In this document: positions 46,013 to 56,988 of the stretch, one piece after another
Numbering within the stretch: the stretch's first letter is position 1
Layout: each line of letters begins with the position of its first letter
Source of the DNA: Euzebya sp.
GTDB lineage: Bacteria; Actinomycetota; Nitriliruptoria; Euzebyales; Euzebyaceae
DNA: 64,000 bases
Assembly (NCBI RefSeq): GCF_964222135.1
Contig: NZ_CAXQBR010000013.1
Span: forward strand, 1-64,000
Direction: 5' to 3'
Position numbers and translations under genes: made by a program
Notes under the pieces: model-generated
Told to the model about the DNA's origin: nothing
What the model saw: only the letters and a program-made list of their open reading frames with translations
Databases searched by the model: none

Positions 46013-46666
46013 GTGGCCGAGCTCCCCCTCGTCCTCGACCTCGCCGCCGAGCACGTGCCGGCGACCCTGCTGCGCCAGCAGCTCCTCGCCAAGCTGCTCG
46101 AGGGGGAGGTGCCTGACGTCGACCTCGACGCGCACACGGCCACCTTCGGGGACCGCACGTTCGACCTGCAGGTCGTCGGGACGGTCGACGACGCCGCGCA
46201 CACCTTCACCTGGGCGTGGGCGACCAGCGGGATCGCGCCGGAGGCGGTCACGCGCTGCGCGGAGGCGCTGAGGGCCTACGGCGCCGAGCACGACGTCATG
46301 GAGCTGTCCGAGCCGGTCTGGCACACCGACGAGGTGGAGCCGTTCCTGCTCGCGGCGATCGCGCGCGGGTGGTGCCGGGCGGACGCGCTGTACCGCGCGC
46401 CGGTGCCCGGGGGGGCGGTCTACCTGCTGCTCGGCGACGTCGAGCTGCCGCCGCCGGACGCCCACCAGGTCGTCCAGGCCCTGACCACCGGCATCGCGAT
46501 GGCGCCGATGGACCACCGGGCGGCGGCGATGGCGCTGTTCGCCGATGCCCAGGTGGCCGTGACGGGCCTCGACGAGATGGTCGTCGCCACCATCGGGACC
46601 TCCCTGGTCAACGTCACCTTCACCCGTGACGGGCGCATCGACGACGTCAGCGTCAGCCACCTGTAG
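46013..46666 (+). CDS. Conserved hypothetical protein (DUF6882-like)
   Basis: 217 residues with no signal peptide or membrane segment. The middle part (FDLQVVGTVDDAAHTFTWAWATSGIAP, then HTDEVEPFLLAAIARGWCRADALYRAP) resembles the DUF6882 group found beside purine or stress genes, but this rests on pattern memory only. No catalytic motif is seen. GTG at 46013 lies two bases after the guaB1 stop, so it is almost certainly co-transcribed with it. A repeat-rich gap follows. Confidence 0.65.
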   Translation: MAELPLVLDLAAEHVPATLLRQQLLAKLLEGEVPDVDLDAHTATFGDRTFDLQVVGTVDDAAHTFTWAWATSGIAPEAVTRCAEALRAYGAEHDVMELSEPVWHTDEVEPFLLAAIARGWCRADALYRAPVPGGAVYLLLGDVELPPPDAHQVVQALTTGIAMAPMDHRAAAMALFADAQVAVTGLDEMVVATIGTSLVNVTFTRDGRIDDVSVSHL

Positions 46667-46671
46667 GAGGG

Positions 46672-46760
46672 GGTCCCGCACCGGCGTGGGTCCCGCTCCG
46701 GCGTGGGGCCCGCGGTCGCGTGGGGTGTCCCGCGGCGGCAGGGTCCCGCGGTCGCGGTGG
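46672..46760. repeat. About five tandem 17-18 bp units
   Basis: Units resemble GGTCCCGCGGTCGCGTG: clear copies start at 46672, 46689 and 46706, with degenerate copies to about 46760. First of three repeat families in the 374-bp gap before leuS. Confidence 0.65.
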
Positions 46761-46876
46761 GTCTGTCGCCTTTGTCTCGTGGGCCGCAACGAACATGACA
46801 GGCCTCCGGGGGTGGTCCTGCTCCGGGGGCGAGGTCTGTCGCCTTCGTCTCGTTCTGCGCAACGAACATGACAGGC
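46761..46876. repeat. Two direct copies of a 43-bp partly palindromic element
   Basis: Copy 1 (46761-46803) and copy 2 (46834-46876) both begin GTCTGTCGCCTT and end AACGAACATGACAGGCC, 73 bases apart start to start. TGTC and GACA at the ends and CGTT/AACG inside pair, giving an imperfect hairpin. Each is followed by a CTCCGGGGG block. Confidence 0.7.
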
Positions 46877-46887
46877 CCCTCCGGGGG

Positions 46888-46940
46888 GACCGGCCACCTC
46901 GGGGGGACCGGCCACCTCGGGGGACCCGGCCACCTCGGGG
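46888..46940. repeat. Three tandem 17-18 bp units
   Basis: Units of the form GACCGGCCACCTCGGGG at 46888, 46905 and 46923. The remaining 100 bases to leuS hold a possible -10 box TACCGT (46995-47000) and an AGGAG Shine-Dalgarno but no gene. Confidence 0.7.
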
Positions 46941-47040
46941 CATCGACCCTCCGGATCGCACCGACCCCCGGCCGGCCCCACGAGCGCGAGCGTCTACCGT
47001 GGGCGCTCGCAGGACCGGCGCGACAGGAGCAGCGAGGACG

Positions 47041-49644
<2,604 letters not shown>

Positions 49645-49670
49645 CGGCGACTTCGCGCCCGGAGGAGCGG

Positions 49671-50822
49671 GTGGAGCGGGCTGACCTGGTGGTCGTGGGC
49701 GCGGGGCCTGCCGGCGCCACCGCCGCGATCACCGCCCGGCGGCTCCGGCCCGGGTGGCGGGTGGTGATGATCGACCGGGCGGCGTTCCCGCGGGACAAGG
49801 CGTGCGGCGACGCGATCGCCTGGCACGCCTTCGCCGAGCTGGCCCGCATCGGCGTGACCGGAGTCGAGGGCGACGCCCCGCCGGTGGACACCCTCGAGCT
49901 CACGACCCCCACCGGGGAGCGGGCCAGGGGGACGGGTCGGCGGGCGAACCGGGTGATCCCCCGCACGACCTTCGACGCCCGGCTGGTCGACCACGCCGTC
50001 GCGGCAGGCGTCGAGCTGGTCCACCACCGCGTCCGCGACCTGACCGTCGACGTCGACCGGGTTGTCGTCGACGGCCGGTTCGCCGCCCCGCACCTGATCG
50101 CCGCGGACGGCGCGACGTCGGTGGTCCGCCGCCGCCTCGGCGTCCCCCCGGCGGCCGACCGCCACCGCGCCGTCGCCGCGCGGGCGTACGCCCCCGCCGA
50201 GCCCGGGCAGAGCCACCAGCGCATCGACGTGGCCGGCACCGGCTGGCCGGCCTACGCCTGGTCCTTCCCCCTCGGGGACGGACGGGCCAACGTCGGCTTC
50301 GGGATGCGGGTCGACGCCGCCCGGGACCGCCTCGACGGCAGGGTGCGACGAACCCTCGAGGAGGGGACCCGCGCGGCCGCCGCCGGACCGCTCGAACCCG
50401 GCAGCCTGGCCGTCCACCCACTGCCCCTGTCGACCGGCCGTCCGCGGCCCGACCACGGCCGCGTGCTGCTCGTCGGCGACGCCGCCGGGCTGATCAACCC
50501 CTTGACGGGGGAGGGGATCTTCTACGCGGTCGCGTCGGGGCGGATGGCGGCGACCGCGCTGGCCCTGGCCCCCGACGCCCCCGGCCCGCTGTACCGCCGG
50601 ATGATCCGCCGCCGGTTCGGGCGGCACTTCGCGACCACCGCCGCGCTGGCACGGCTGCTCGACCTGCCCGCCGCCATGTCGGTCGCGATGGCGGCGGCCC
50701 AGGACCCGGCCGTCTACGACGACATCGCCGAGATCGGCCTGGGGGAGGGGGTGCTGACCCCGCGGCTGGTGTGGGCGCTGACCCGGTCGATCGGCGCGGC
50801 GTCCACCCGCGACCGGCCCTGA
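49671..50822 (+). CDS. Geranylgeranyl-reductase-family FAD oxidoreductase
   Basis: 383-residue flavoprotein. The FAD-binding Rossmann motif LVVVGAGPAGATAAITARR opens the protein, the family signature DRAAFPRDKACGDAIAWHAF (about 35-60) follows, and GRVLLVGDAAGLINPLTGEGIFYAVASG supplies the second FAD motif. Members saturate isoprenoid chains of menaquinone, carotenoids or phospholipids; the substrate is open. GTG at 49671 has GGAGGAG eight bases upstream and lies 26 bases after leuS, so a common transcript is possible without functional link. Converges with pfkA. Confidence 0.87.
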   Translation: MERADLVVVGAGPAGATAAITARRLRPGWRVVMIDRAAFPRDKACGDAIAWHAFAELARIGVTGVEGDAPPVDTLELTTPTGERARGTGRRANRVIPRTTFDARLVDHAVAAGVELVHHRVRDLTVDVDRVVVDGRFAAPHLIAADGATSVVRRRLGVPPAADRHRAVAARAYAPAEPGQSHQRIDVAGTGWPAYAWSFPLGDGRANVGFGMRVDAARDRLDGRVRRTLEEGTRAAAAGPLEPGSLAVHPLPLSTGRPRPDHGRVLLVGDAAGLINPLTGEGIFYAVASGRMAATALALAPDAPGPLYRRMIRRRFGRHFATTAALARLLDLPAAMSVAMAAAQDPAVYDDIAEIGLGEGVLTPRLVWALTRSIGAASTRDRP

Positions 50823-50838
50823 CCCGCGACCGGCCCCG

Positions 50839-51834
50839 CTACCGCGCCAGGCGGTCCATCAGGCCGAGCAGCCCGGCGAAGTCGCGGTCGTCGGTGGTCC
50901 AGGTCTCCTCGAAGGGCGTGCGGACGATCTCGAGGCGGCGCTCGCCGACCATGATCTGGTCCTCGCCGTCCAGCAGGGCCGCCACGGCTGCGTCCCCGAG
51001 GCGCGCCCCGAGCACCCGGTCGCGCATCGTGGGCGCGCCGCCGCGCTGCATGTGCCCGAGCGTCGAGACCCGGTAGTCGAGGTCGGTCTCGTGGGTCACC
51101 CGGCGGGCCACCCCGAAGGCGCCGCCCTCCTCGCCGCCCTCGGCCACCACGACGATGCAGAAGCGCTTGCCGAGCGCGAAGGACTCGAGGACCTTCGCGC
51201 GGATCGAGTCCTCCTCCCAGCTGCTCTCGGGCACCAGCACGGCGGTCGCGCCGCCGGCGAGTCCCGAGTACAGGGCGATCCATCCGGCGTGGCGGCCCAT
51301 CACCTCGATGAAGAACAGCCGGTTGTGGCTGGCCGCGGTGTCGCGGATCTTGTCCATCGCGTCGACGGCGGTGTTGACCGCGGTGTCGAACCCCAGGGTG
51401 AAGTCGGTCCCGGACAGGTCGTTGTCGATCGTGCCGGGGATGCCCACCACCGCGAAGCCGTGCTCCTCGCTGAGGAGCTTCGCGCCCTGCATCGACCCGT
51501 CCCCCCCGATGACCACGACCGCGTCGACGCCGGCGTTGCGGAGGTTCTTCGCCGCGATCTCCCGCCCCTCCGGGGTGCGGAACCGCGTCGAGCGGGCCGT
51601 CCCCAGGACGGTGCCGCCGAGCTGCAGGATGCCGGAGACGTCACGGGCGTCGAGGGGCTTCAGCCTGCCGTCGATCATGCCCTTGTACCCGTCTGCGATC
51701 CCCACGCAGCTCATCTGCGCGGCGTCGGCCGCGCGGACGACGGCGCGCAGCGCGGCGTTCATGCCGGGGCTGTCGCCGCCGCTGGTCAGGACGGCCAGGC
51801 GGTTCAGGGCAGCAGGGCGCTTCAGGTCGGGCAT
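50839..51834 (-). CDS. pfkA: ATP-dependent 6-phosphofructokinase
   Basis: Phosphorylates fructose 6-phosphate in glycolysis. LTSGGDSPGMNAALRAVVR, the phosphoryl-donor motif IGGDGSMQGA (GGDG, the ATP rather than GGDD pyrophosphate type), the catalytic GIPGTIDNDLSGTDFTLGFDTA and VMGRHAGWIAL are intact. LGHMQRGGAPT marks the effector region. 331 residues. ATG at 51834 has GGAGA upstream. Donor specificity is inferred from the motif only. Confidence 0.93.
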   Translation of the reverse strand: MPDLKRPAALNRLAVLTSGGDSPGMNAALRAVVRAADAAQMSCVGIADGYKGMIDGRLKPLDARDVSGILQLGGTVLGTARSTRFRTPEGREIAAKNLRNAGVDAVVVIGGDGSMQGAKLLSEEHGFAVVGIPGTIDNDLSGTDFTLGFDTAVNTAVDAMDKIRDTAASHNRLFFIEVMGRHAGWIALYSGLAGGATAVLVPESSWEEDSIRAKVLESFALGKRFCIVVVAEGGEEGGAFGVARRVTHETDLDYRVSTLGHMQRGGAPTMRDRVLGARLGDAAVAALLDGEDQIMVGERRLEIVRTPFEETWTTDDRDFAGLLGLMDRLAR

Positions 51835-51876
51835 CGCAGGTCTCCGTGGCGGGAGGTCGGACGTGACGAGCCCGGC

Positions 51877-51882
51877 AGGCTA
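51877..51882 (-). promoter_or_regulatory. Candidate pfkA -10 box
   Basis: Minus-strand TAGCCT, about 42 bases before the ATG, giving a conventional leader with a GGAGA ribosome-binding site. Confidence 0.35.
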
Positions 51883-51950
51883 GCGCGGGCACATGTCCAG
51901 GCGCGCATGTCAGAGTGGGGCGCCAGACCACCCCCAGGAGGACCGCACCG

Positions 51951-53945
51951 GTGACCACCGTCGACCAGCCCCGCCCGATCGCAGAGGACCTCGATCCGGC
52001 CGTCCGCCCCCAGGACGACCTGTTCGGGTACGTCAACGGGCGCTGGATCGCCGCCGCGGCGATCCCGGAGGACAAGGCGACGTACGGCTCCTTCGAGATC
52101 CTCCGGGACAAGTCCGAGGAGGACGTCCGGGCGATCATCGCCGAGGCCGCCGCGAGCGACGCGCCCGAGGGGTCGGACGCGGCCAGCGCCGCGCAGAAGA
52201 TCGGCGACCTGTACACAAGCTTCATGGACGAGGCCGCCGTCGAGGCCGCGGGCGTGGCACCCCTCGCGCCGGTCCTCGCCCGCATCGACGCCGTCGCCGA
52301 CGTCGAGGGCCTGATGCGCCTGCAGGGCGAGCTGGCGCGCGAGGGCATCGGCGGGGTGCTCGGGGCCGGCGTCTGGATCGACAAGACCGACCCGAACCGC
52401 TACCTGATCCACATCGCCCAGAGCGGGCTGGGGCTGCCGGACGAGTCCTACTACCGCGCCGACGAGCACGCCGCGATCCGCGAGGCCTACGTCCCCCACG
52501 TCGCCCGGATGCTGGAGCTCGCCGAGGCGGTGCCGACCACCGCCCACGCCGACGCGGTCGCCCAGCGGATCATGGCCTTCGAGACCCGGCTGGCGGCCGC
52601 CCACTGGGACCGCACGGCCACCCGCGACGCAGTCGCCACCTACAACCTCACGACCGCCGCGCAGCTGCGCGCCGCGCTGCCGACCGCCACGACCTGGCTG
52701 GAGGGGATGGGCGCCGACCCACACCACTGGGACGAGGTCGTCGTCGGCCAGCCCGACGTGGTCGAGGCCGTCGCCGGCCTGCTCGTCGACGAGCCGCTCG
52801 AGGTGTGGAAGGAGTGGCTGACCTGGCGGGTCATCCGGTCGATGGCCGGCTACCTGTCGAGCGACCTGGTCGACGCCTCCTTCGACTTCTACGGCCGGAC
52901 CCTGACCGGCGCCCCGCAGCTGCGGCCCCGGTGGAAGCGCGGGGTCGCGCTGGTGGAGGGGCTGCTCGGCGAGCTGGTCGGCCAGCTGTACGTCGAGCGC
53001 CACTACCCGCCGCGGGCGCAGGAGCAGATGGCGGTGCTGATCGACCACCTGGTCGAGGCGTACCGCCAGCGCATCACCGACCTCGACTGGATGGCGGCCG
53101 ACACCCGCTCCCGGGCGCTCGAGAAGCTGGCGGCGTTCACCCCGAAGATCGGAAAGCCGGTCCGGTGGAAGGACTACTCGGCCCTCGAGATCCGGCCGGA
53201 CGACCTGCTCGGCAACATCCGCCGCGCCCACGCCGTCGAGAGCGACCGGGAACTCGCCAAGCTCGCCGGGCCGGTGGACCGCGACGAGTGGTTCATGACC
53301 CCGCAGACGGTCAACGCCTACTACAACCCGGCGATGAACGAGATCGTGTTCCCCGCCGCGTTGCTGCAGCCGCCGTTCTTCGACCCCGACCGCGACCCCG
53401 CCTACAACTACGGCGCCATCGGCGCGGTCATCGGCCACGAGATCGGCCACGGCTTCGACGACCAGGGGTCGAGGTACGACGGGACCGGCGCGCTGGTCAA
53501 CTGGTGGACCGACGTCGACCGCCAGGCCTTCGACGCGAAGGTGCAGGCGCTCACCGAGCAGTACGACGTGTTCAGCCCACGGGACCTCGACGACGCCCAC
53601 ACCGTCGACGGCGGCCTGACGGTGGGGGAGAACATCGGCGACCTCGGCGGCGTGGCCGTCGCCTTCCACGCCTGGCAGCTGTACGTCGCCGACGAGCTCG
53701 GCGGGTCCTCCCCGCAGGTCGACGGGTTGACCGGCGACCAGCGGTTCTTCGTCGGCTGGGCGCAGGTGTGGCGGGTGCTGGCGCGGACCGAGGAGGCGAT
53801 CCGGCGCCTCACCATCGACCCGCACTCGCCGCCGGAGTTCCGGGCCAACGTCGTCCGGAACGTCGACGGCTTCCACGAGGCCTTCGGGACCGGTCCGGGC
53901 GACGGCCTGTGGCTGGACCCCGACGAGCGGGTGCGGATCTGGTGA
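51951..53945 (+). CDS. pepO: M13-family zinc metallopeptidase (neprilysin/PepO-like)
   Basis: Oligopeptidase of 664 residues. The N-terminal FGYVNGRWIAAAAIPEDKATYGSF and the DPNRYLIHIAQSGLGLPDESYY segment are typical; zinc ligands come from VIGHEIGHGFDDQG (HEIGH) and the downstream glutamate in VGENIGDLGGVAVA. NAYYNPAMNEIVFPAALLQPPFF precedes the zinc motif as in neprilysin. No signal peptide or membrane anchor is visible, so it is probably cytoplasmic, unlike mammalian relatives. GTG at 51951 has AGGAGGACC upstream. It could process peptides brought in by the Opp importer (inference). Confidence 0.93.
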   Translation: MTTVDQPRPIAEDLDPAVRPQDDLFGYVNGRWIAAAAIPEDKATYGSFEILRDKSEEDVRAIIAEAAASDAPEGSDAASAAQKIGDLYTSFMDEAAVEAAGVAPLAPVLARIDAVADVEGLMRLQGELAREGIGGVLGAGVWIDKTDPNRYLIHIAQSGLGLPDESYYRADEHAAIREAYVPHVARMLELAEAVPTTAHADAVAQRIMAFETRLAAAHWDRTATRDAVATYNLTTAAQLRAALPTATTWLEGMGADPHHWDEVVVGQPDVVEAVAGLLVDEPLEVWKEWLTWRVIRSMAGYLSSDLVDASFDFYGRTLTGAPQLRPRWKRGVALVEGLLGELVGQLYVERHYPPRAQEQMAVLIDHLVEAYRQRITDLDWMAADTRSRALEKLAAFTPKIGKPVRWKDYSALEIRPDDLLGNIRRAHAVESDRELAKLAGPVDRDEWFMTPQTVNAYYNPAMNEIVFPAALLQPPFFDPDRDPAYNYGAIGAVIGHEIGHGFDDQGSRYDGTGALVNWWTDVDRQAFDAKVQALTEQYDVFSPRDLDDAHTVDGGLTVGENIGDLGGVAVAFHAWQLYVADELGGSSPQVDGLTGDQRFFVGWAQVWRVLARTEEAIRRLTIDPHSPPEFRANVVRNVDGFHEAFGTGPGDGLWLDPDERVRIW

Positions 53946-53966
53946 GGGGACGACGGCCGGGCGGGA

Positions 53967-54770
53967 TCAGCCCCGCTCGGTCGTGCGCTGGTACTGCCGG
54001 GACGCGAGCGGCGCGAACACCACGATGATGATCACGACCCAGATGAGGGTGTAGATCTCGGGGTTCTGCATCGACCAGGTGTCCGGTGCGGGCACCCCGC
54101 CGGTGTTGCCGAACCCCTCGCGCGCGGCCTGGGTGACCGCCGACACGGGGTTCCACCGGGCGAAGGTCCGCAGCGCGACGGGGAACCCGTCGGTGGGGAC
54201 GAACGTCTCGGCGATGAACGTGAGCGGGAAGATGGCGAGGAACGACGCGTTGTTGACGACCTCGGGGGAGGGGACCAGCAGGCCGATGTAGGCCATCATC
54301 CAGCTGATCGCGTACGCGAACAGCAGCAGCAGCGCGTAGGCGACGATCGCGTCGAGGGGTGACGAGGTGATGCGCCAGCCGACGGCCAGGCCGGTGATCG
54401 ACATGACGATCAGCACGAGGACGTTGTTGACCACGTCGCTCGCGGTGCGGCCGGCCAGGACCGCCTGCCGGGACATCGGCAGCGAGCGGAACCGGTCGAT
54501 GATGCCCTTCTGCATGTCCTCGGCCAGCCCTGCGCCGGTGATCGTCGCGCCGAACACGACCGTCTGGGCGAAGATCCCGGCCATCAGGAACTGCGCGTAG
54601 TCGACGCCCTCGATCGGGATCGCCGACCCGAACACGTAGACGAACAGCAGCACGAACATGATCGGGCTGAGGAGGGTGAAGACCAGCAGGTCCGGCACCC
54701 GCTTGATCTTGATGAGGTTGCGGCGGGCGACGACGGTCGAGTCCCGCACGGCGCGGCTGAGGGTGCTCAC
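53967..54770 (-). CDS. ABC-2 type permease, DrrB-like (pair 2)
   Basis: 267-residue membrane subunit paralogous to the one at 39439. The same landmarks occur: LVFTLLSPIMFVLLFVYVFG, DRFRSLPMSRQAVLAGRTASDVVNN, and FVPTDGFPVALRTFARWNPVSAVTQAAREGF. About six membrane segments. GTG at 54770 overlaps the ATPase stop by 4 bases. Converges with the M13 peptidase gene. Substrate unknown. Confidence 0.9.
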   Translation of the reverse strand: MSTLSRAVRDSTVVARRNLIKIKRVPDLLVFTLLSPIMFVLLFVYVFGSAIPIEGVDYAQFLMAGIFAQTVVFGATITGAGLAEDMQKGIIDRFRSLPMSRQAVLAGRTASDVVNNVLVLIVMSITGLAVGWRITSSPLDAIVAYALLLLFAYAISWMMAYIGLLVPSPEVVNNASFLAIFPLTFIAETFVPTDGFPVALRTFARWNPVSAVTQAAREGFGNTGGVPAPDTWSMQNPEIYTLIWVVIIIVVFAPLASRQYQRTTERG

Positions 54771-55750
54771 GCGGGGACCTCCTCGGTCGTGGCGTCGGGG
54801 CGGGGGTCCTCCTCGGCCGGGCGGCCGGTGAGGGTCAGGAACACGTCGTCGAGGGTCGGGCGCCGCAGGCCGAAGTCGAGGACCTCGATGCCGGCCTCGT
54901 CGAAGCGGGTCAGCGCGTCGCGGAGCGCGGCGGTGCCCCCGGCGACCGGGGCGGTGAGCCGGCGGGTCTGCGCCTCCACGGTGACCTCGCCCACCGACAG
55001 GCGGCCCAGCAGGTCGCGGGCGGCGTCGATGTCGCGGGCGTGGGAGAGGACGACCTCGACCCGCTCACCGCCGACCTGCGCCTTCAACTGGTCCGCGTCG
55101 CCCTGGGCGATGATGCGGCCGTGGTCCATGACCACGATGTCGTCGGCCAGCCGGTCGGCCTCCTCCAGGTACTGGGTGGTGAGGAGCAGCGTCGCCCCGC
55201 TGCCGACGAGGTCGCGGATGACGTCCCACAGGTCGGTGCGGCTGCGCGGGTCGAGCCCGGTGGTCGGCTCGTCGAGGAACAGCACCGGGGGGCGCGCCAC
55301 CAGCGCGCAGGCCAGGTCGAGGCGTCGGCGCATCCCCCCGGAGTAGGTCTTGATCGGCCGGCCGCCGGCGTCGGACAGCGTGAACTGGTCGAGGAGCTCC
55401 GTCGCGCGGCTGCGCGCCTCGGATCGCGGCATGCCGTACAGCTGGCCGACCATCTCGAGGTTCTCGAAGCCGGTCAGGTACTCGTCGACCGCGGCCGACT
55501 GCCCGGACAAGCCGATCTTCTCGCGCACCCCGGCGGGGTCGGCGAAGACGTCGACGCCGGCGACCGTCGCACGGCCGGCGTCCGGGGTCAGCAGGGTCGA
55601 CAGGATCCGCACGGCAGTGGTCTTGCCGGCGCCGTTCGGCCCGAGCACCCCGAGGACGCTGCCCGCGGGGACGACCAGGTCGAGGCCCTTCAACGCCTCG
55701 ACCTCGCCGTAGCGCTTGACCAGGCCCTCGGCCTGGATCATCTCCGTCAT
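54767..55750 (-). CDS. ABC transporter ATPase, DrrA-like (pair 2)
   Basis: 327 residues. Walker A GPNGAGKTTAVRILSTLL, signature TYSGGMRRRLDLACALVA, Walker B VLFLDEPTTGLDPRSRTDLW and TQYLEEADRLADDIVVMDHGR match drug-export ATPases. It starts at the ATG at 55750 (MTEMIQAEGLVKRYGEV), with AGAAGGGA upstream. It is close to pair 1 in sequence and layout, so the window holds two paralogous exporters 14 kb apart, each on the minus strand. A candidate -10 TACTGT lies about 40 bases upstream. Confidence 0.92.
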   Translation of the reverse strand: MTEMIQAEGLVKRYGEVEALKGLDLVVPAGSVLGVLGPNGAGKTTAVRILSTLLTPDAGRATVAGVDVFADPAGVREKIGLSGQSAAVDEYLTGFENLEMVGQLYGMPRSEARSRATELLDQFTLSDAGGRPIKTYSGGMRRRLDLACALVARPPVLFLDEPTTGLDPRSRTDLWDVIRDLVGSGATLLLTTQYLEEADRLADDIVVMDHGRIIAQGDADQLKAQVGGERVEVVLSHARDIDAARDLLGRLSVGEVTVEAQTRRLTAPVAGGTAALRDALTRFDEAGIEVLDFGLRRPTLDDVFLTLTGRPAEEDPRPDATTEEVPA

Positions 55751-55796
55751 GGGGGGTGTCCCTTCTCATCGGACCGCAACGCGAGCGACAGTACTG

Positions 55797-55817
55797 CGCC
55801 GGTGTGACACGCCGGCG
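55797..55817. terminator. Hairpin after the gtrA-glycosyltransferase-DUF2304 operon
   Basis: GCCGG(T)GT and AC(A)CGCCGGC arms pair over about 8 bp, with a G-T pair, 40 bases downstream of the DUF2304 stop and upstream of drrA pair 2. No T-run follows. Confidence 0.45.
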
Positions 55818-55855
55818 TCCGTCGACCGACGAGACGGTGCCGGTCAACTCATCGC

Positions 55856-56212
55856 TCAGCCGGAGGTGCGGTCGCGCCGCAGCGACTCGACCTCCTCGCG
55901 GAGGATGGCGATCTCCTCGGCGAGGGTGCGGGTCTCCTCCTCGAGCTGGCTCGACTCCCACGACAGGTGCGCGCACACGCCGAGCAGGAACACGATGCCG
56001 CCGAACGCGAGGAGGTTCGGCGGGTCGGCGACGCCGAGCCAGCCGGCGACCAGGTCGAGCAGCGGCGGGAAGATCGCGAGGGCGAGCTGGCCGACGGCGA
56101 CGAGCAGCCACAGGACGGCGTACTTCTCCCGCAGGCGGCGCCGGCGCAGCAGCTCGACGGCGGCCAGCAGGATCACCACCCCCACCACCGAGGTGACGAG
56201 GCGGAGGGTCAC
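55856..56212 (-). CDS. DUF2304 membrane protein
   Basis: 118 residues with three predicted membrane helices (VTSVVGVVILLAAVELL, KYAVLWLLVAVGQLALAIF, LLAFGGIVFLLGVCAHL) and a C-terminal coiled coil rich in Glu/Leu/Arg (SQLEEETRTLAEEIAILREE). DUF2304 proteins accompany polyprenol-phosphate glycosyltransferases, as here. The GTG start overlaps the glycosyltransferase stop (GTGA). Role unproven; it may help the glycosyltransferase at the membrane. Confidence 0.88.
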   Translation of the reverse strand: MTLRLVTSVVGVVILLAAVELLRRRRLREKYAVLWLLVAVGQLALAIFPPLLDLVAGWLGVADPPNLLAFGGIVFLLGVCAHLSWESSQLEEETRTLAEEIAILREEVESLRRDRTSG

Positions 56213-56988
56213 CGCGGGGACGCCCCCACCGGTTCCCGCTCGACTCCTGACCCGCCCTCGACCACCGGGCGGGGAGGCGCCGGGACGTCGGTCCGGAGCA
56301 CCTCGACGAGCAGGGCCATGACCGCCCGGCCGAGGTACACCGCGGCGCGCAACGGCGACTGCGACGGCGTGCCGCCCTGGCGCGGCCGCATCGCGACCGG
56401 CTCCTGGGCCACGACCAGGCCGGCGCGGCCGGCGAGCACCAGCGCGTCGACGGTGTCACCCAGGTACTCCGCCGGCATCGCGTCGGCGAGCAGCGCCACC
56501 GCGCGCGGGCCGAAGGCCCGGAAGCCGGAGGTGACGTCGGTCAGGGGGGCACCGACGATGCGCCCGGCGGCTCGGGCCAGGACGGCCATCGCCCAGCGGC
56601 GCGGGCCGCGCACGGCGTAGGCGCCGCGACCGGCGAACCGCGCGCCGATGACGAGGTCGGCGTGGTCGAGGCCCGCGAGCAGGCGCGGCACCTCGGCCGG
56701 GTCGTGCTGGCCGTCCCCGTCGACCTGCACGACGACGTCGTGGCCACCCCGGACCGCGTAGCGCAGCCCGAGGCGGAGCGCCCCGCCGACCCCGAGGTTG
56801 TACGGCAGGCTCAGCACGGTCGCCCCCGCGGCGCGAGCCCGTTCGCGCGTCGCGTCGGTCGACCCGTCGTCGACCACCACGACCGTCGCCGCCGGCAGCG
56901 CCGCCCGGACCTCCGCGACCACGCCGGCGATGCAGTCCGCCTCGTCGTGGGCGGGGATGACGACCATCACCGCTCGTCCGCCCGTCAT
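56209..56988 (-). CDS. Family 2 glycosyltransferase (polyprenol-phosphate sugar synthase-like)
   Basis: 259 residues. GT-A fold with VMVVIPAHDEADCIAGVV, VVVVDDGSTDATRERA, QVDGDGQHDPAEVPRLL (DxD-type metal site) and DVTSGFRAFGPRAV. The lack of large membrane parts and the company of GtrA and DUF2304 suggest it loads a sugar onto a polyprenyl phosphate at the cytoplasmic face, as DPM1-like enzymes do. ATG at 56988 overlaps the GtrA stop (ATGA). The sugar is unknown. Confidence 0.87.
   Translation of the reverse strand: MTGGRAVMVVIPAHDEADCIAGVVAEVRAALPAATVVVVDDGSTDATRERARAAGATVLSLPYNLGVGGALRLGLRYAVRGGHDVVVQVDGDGQHDPAEVPRLLAGLDHADLVIGARFAGRGAYAVRGPRRWAMAVLARAAGRIVGAPLTDVTSGFRAFGPRAVALLADAMPAEYLGDTVDALVLAGRAGLVVAQEPVAMRPRQGGTPSQSPLRAAVYLGRAVMALLVEVLRTDVPAPPRPVVEGGSGVEREPVGASPR

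Noticed and set aside
46667-46945. Tandem repeats before leuS considered as a CRISPR array
   Set aside because: Units are 17-43 bp, adjacent rather than separated by unique spacers, and no cas genes are near.
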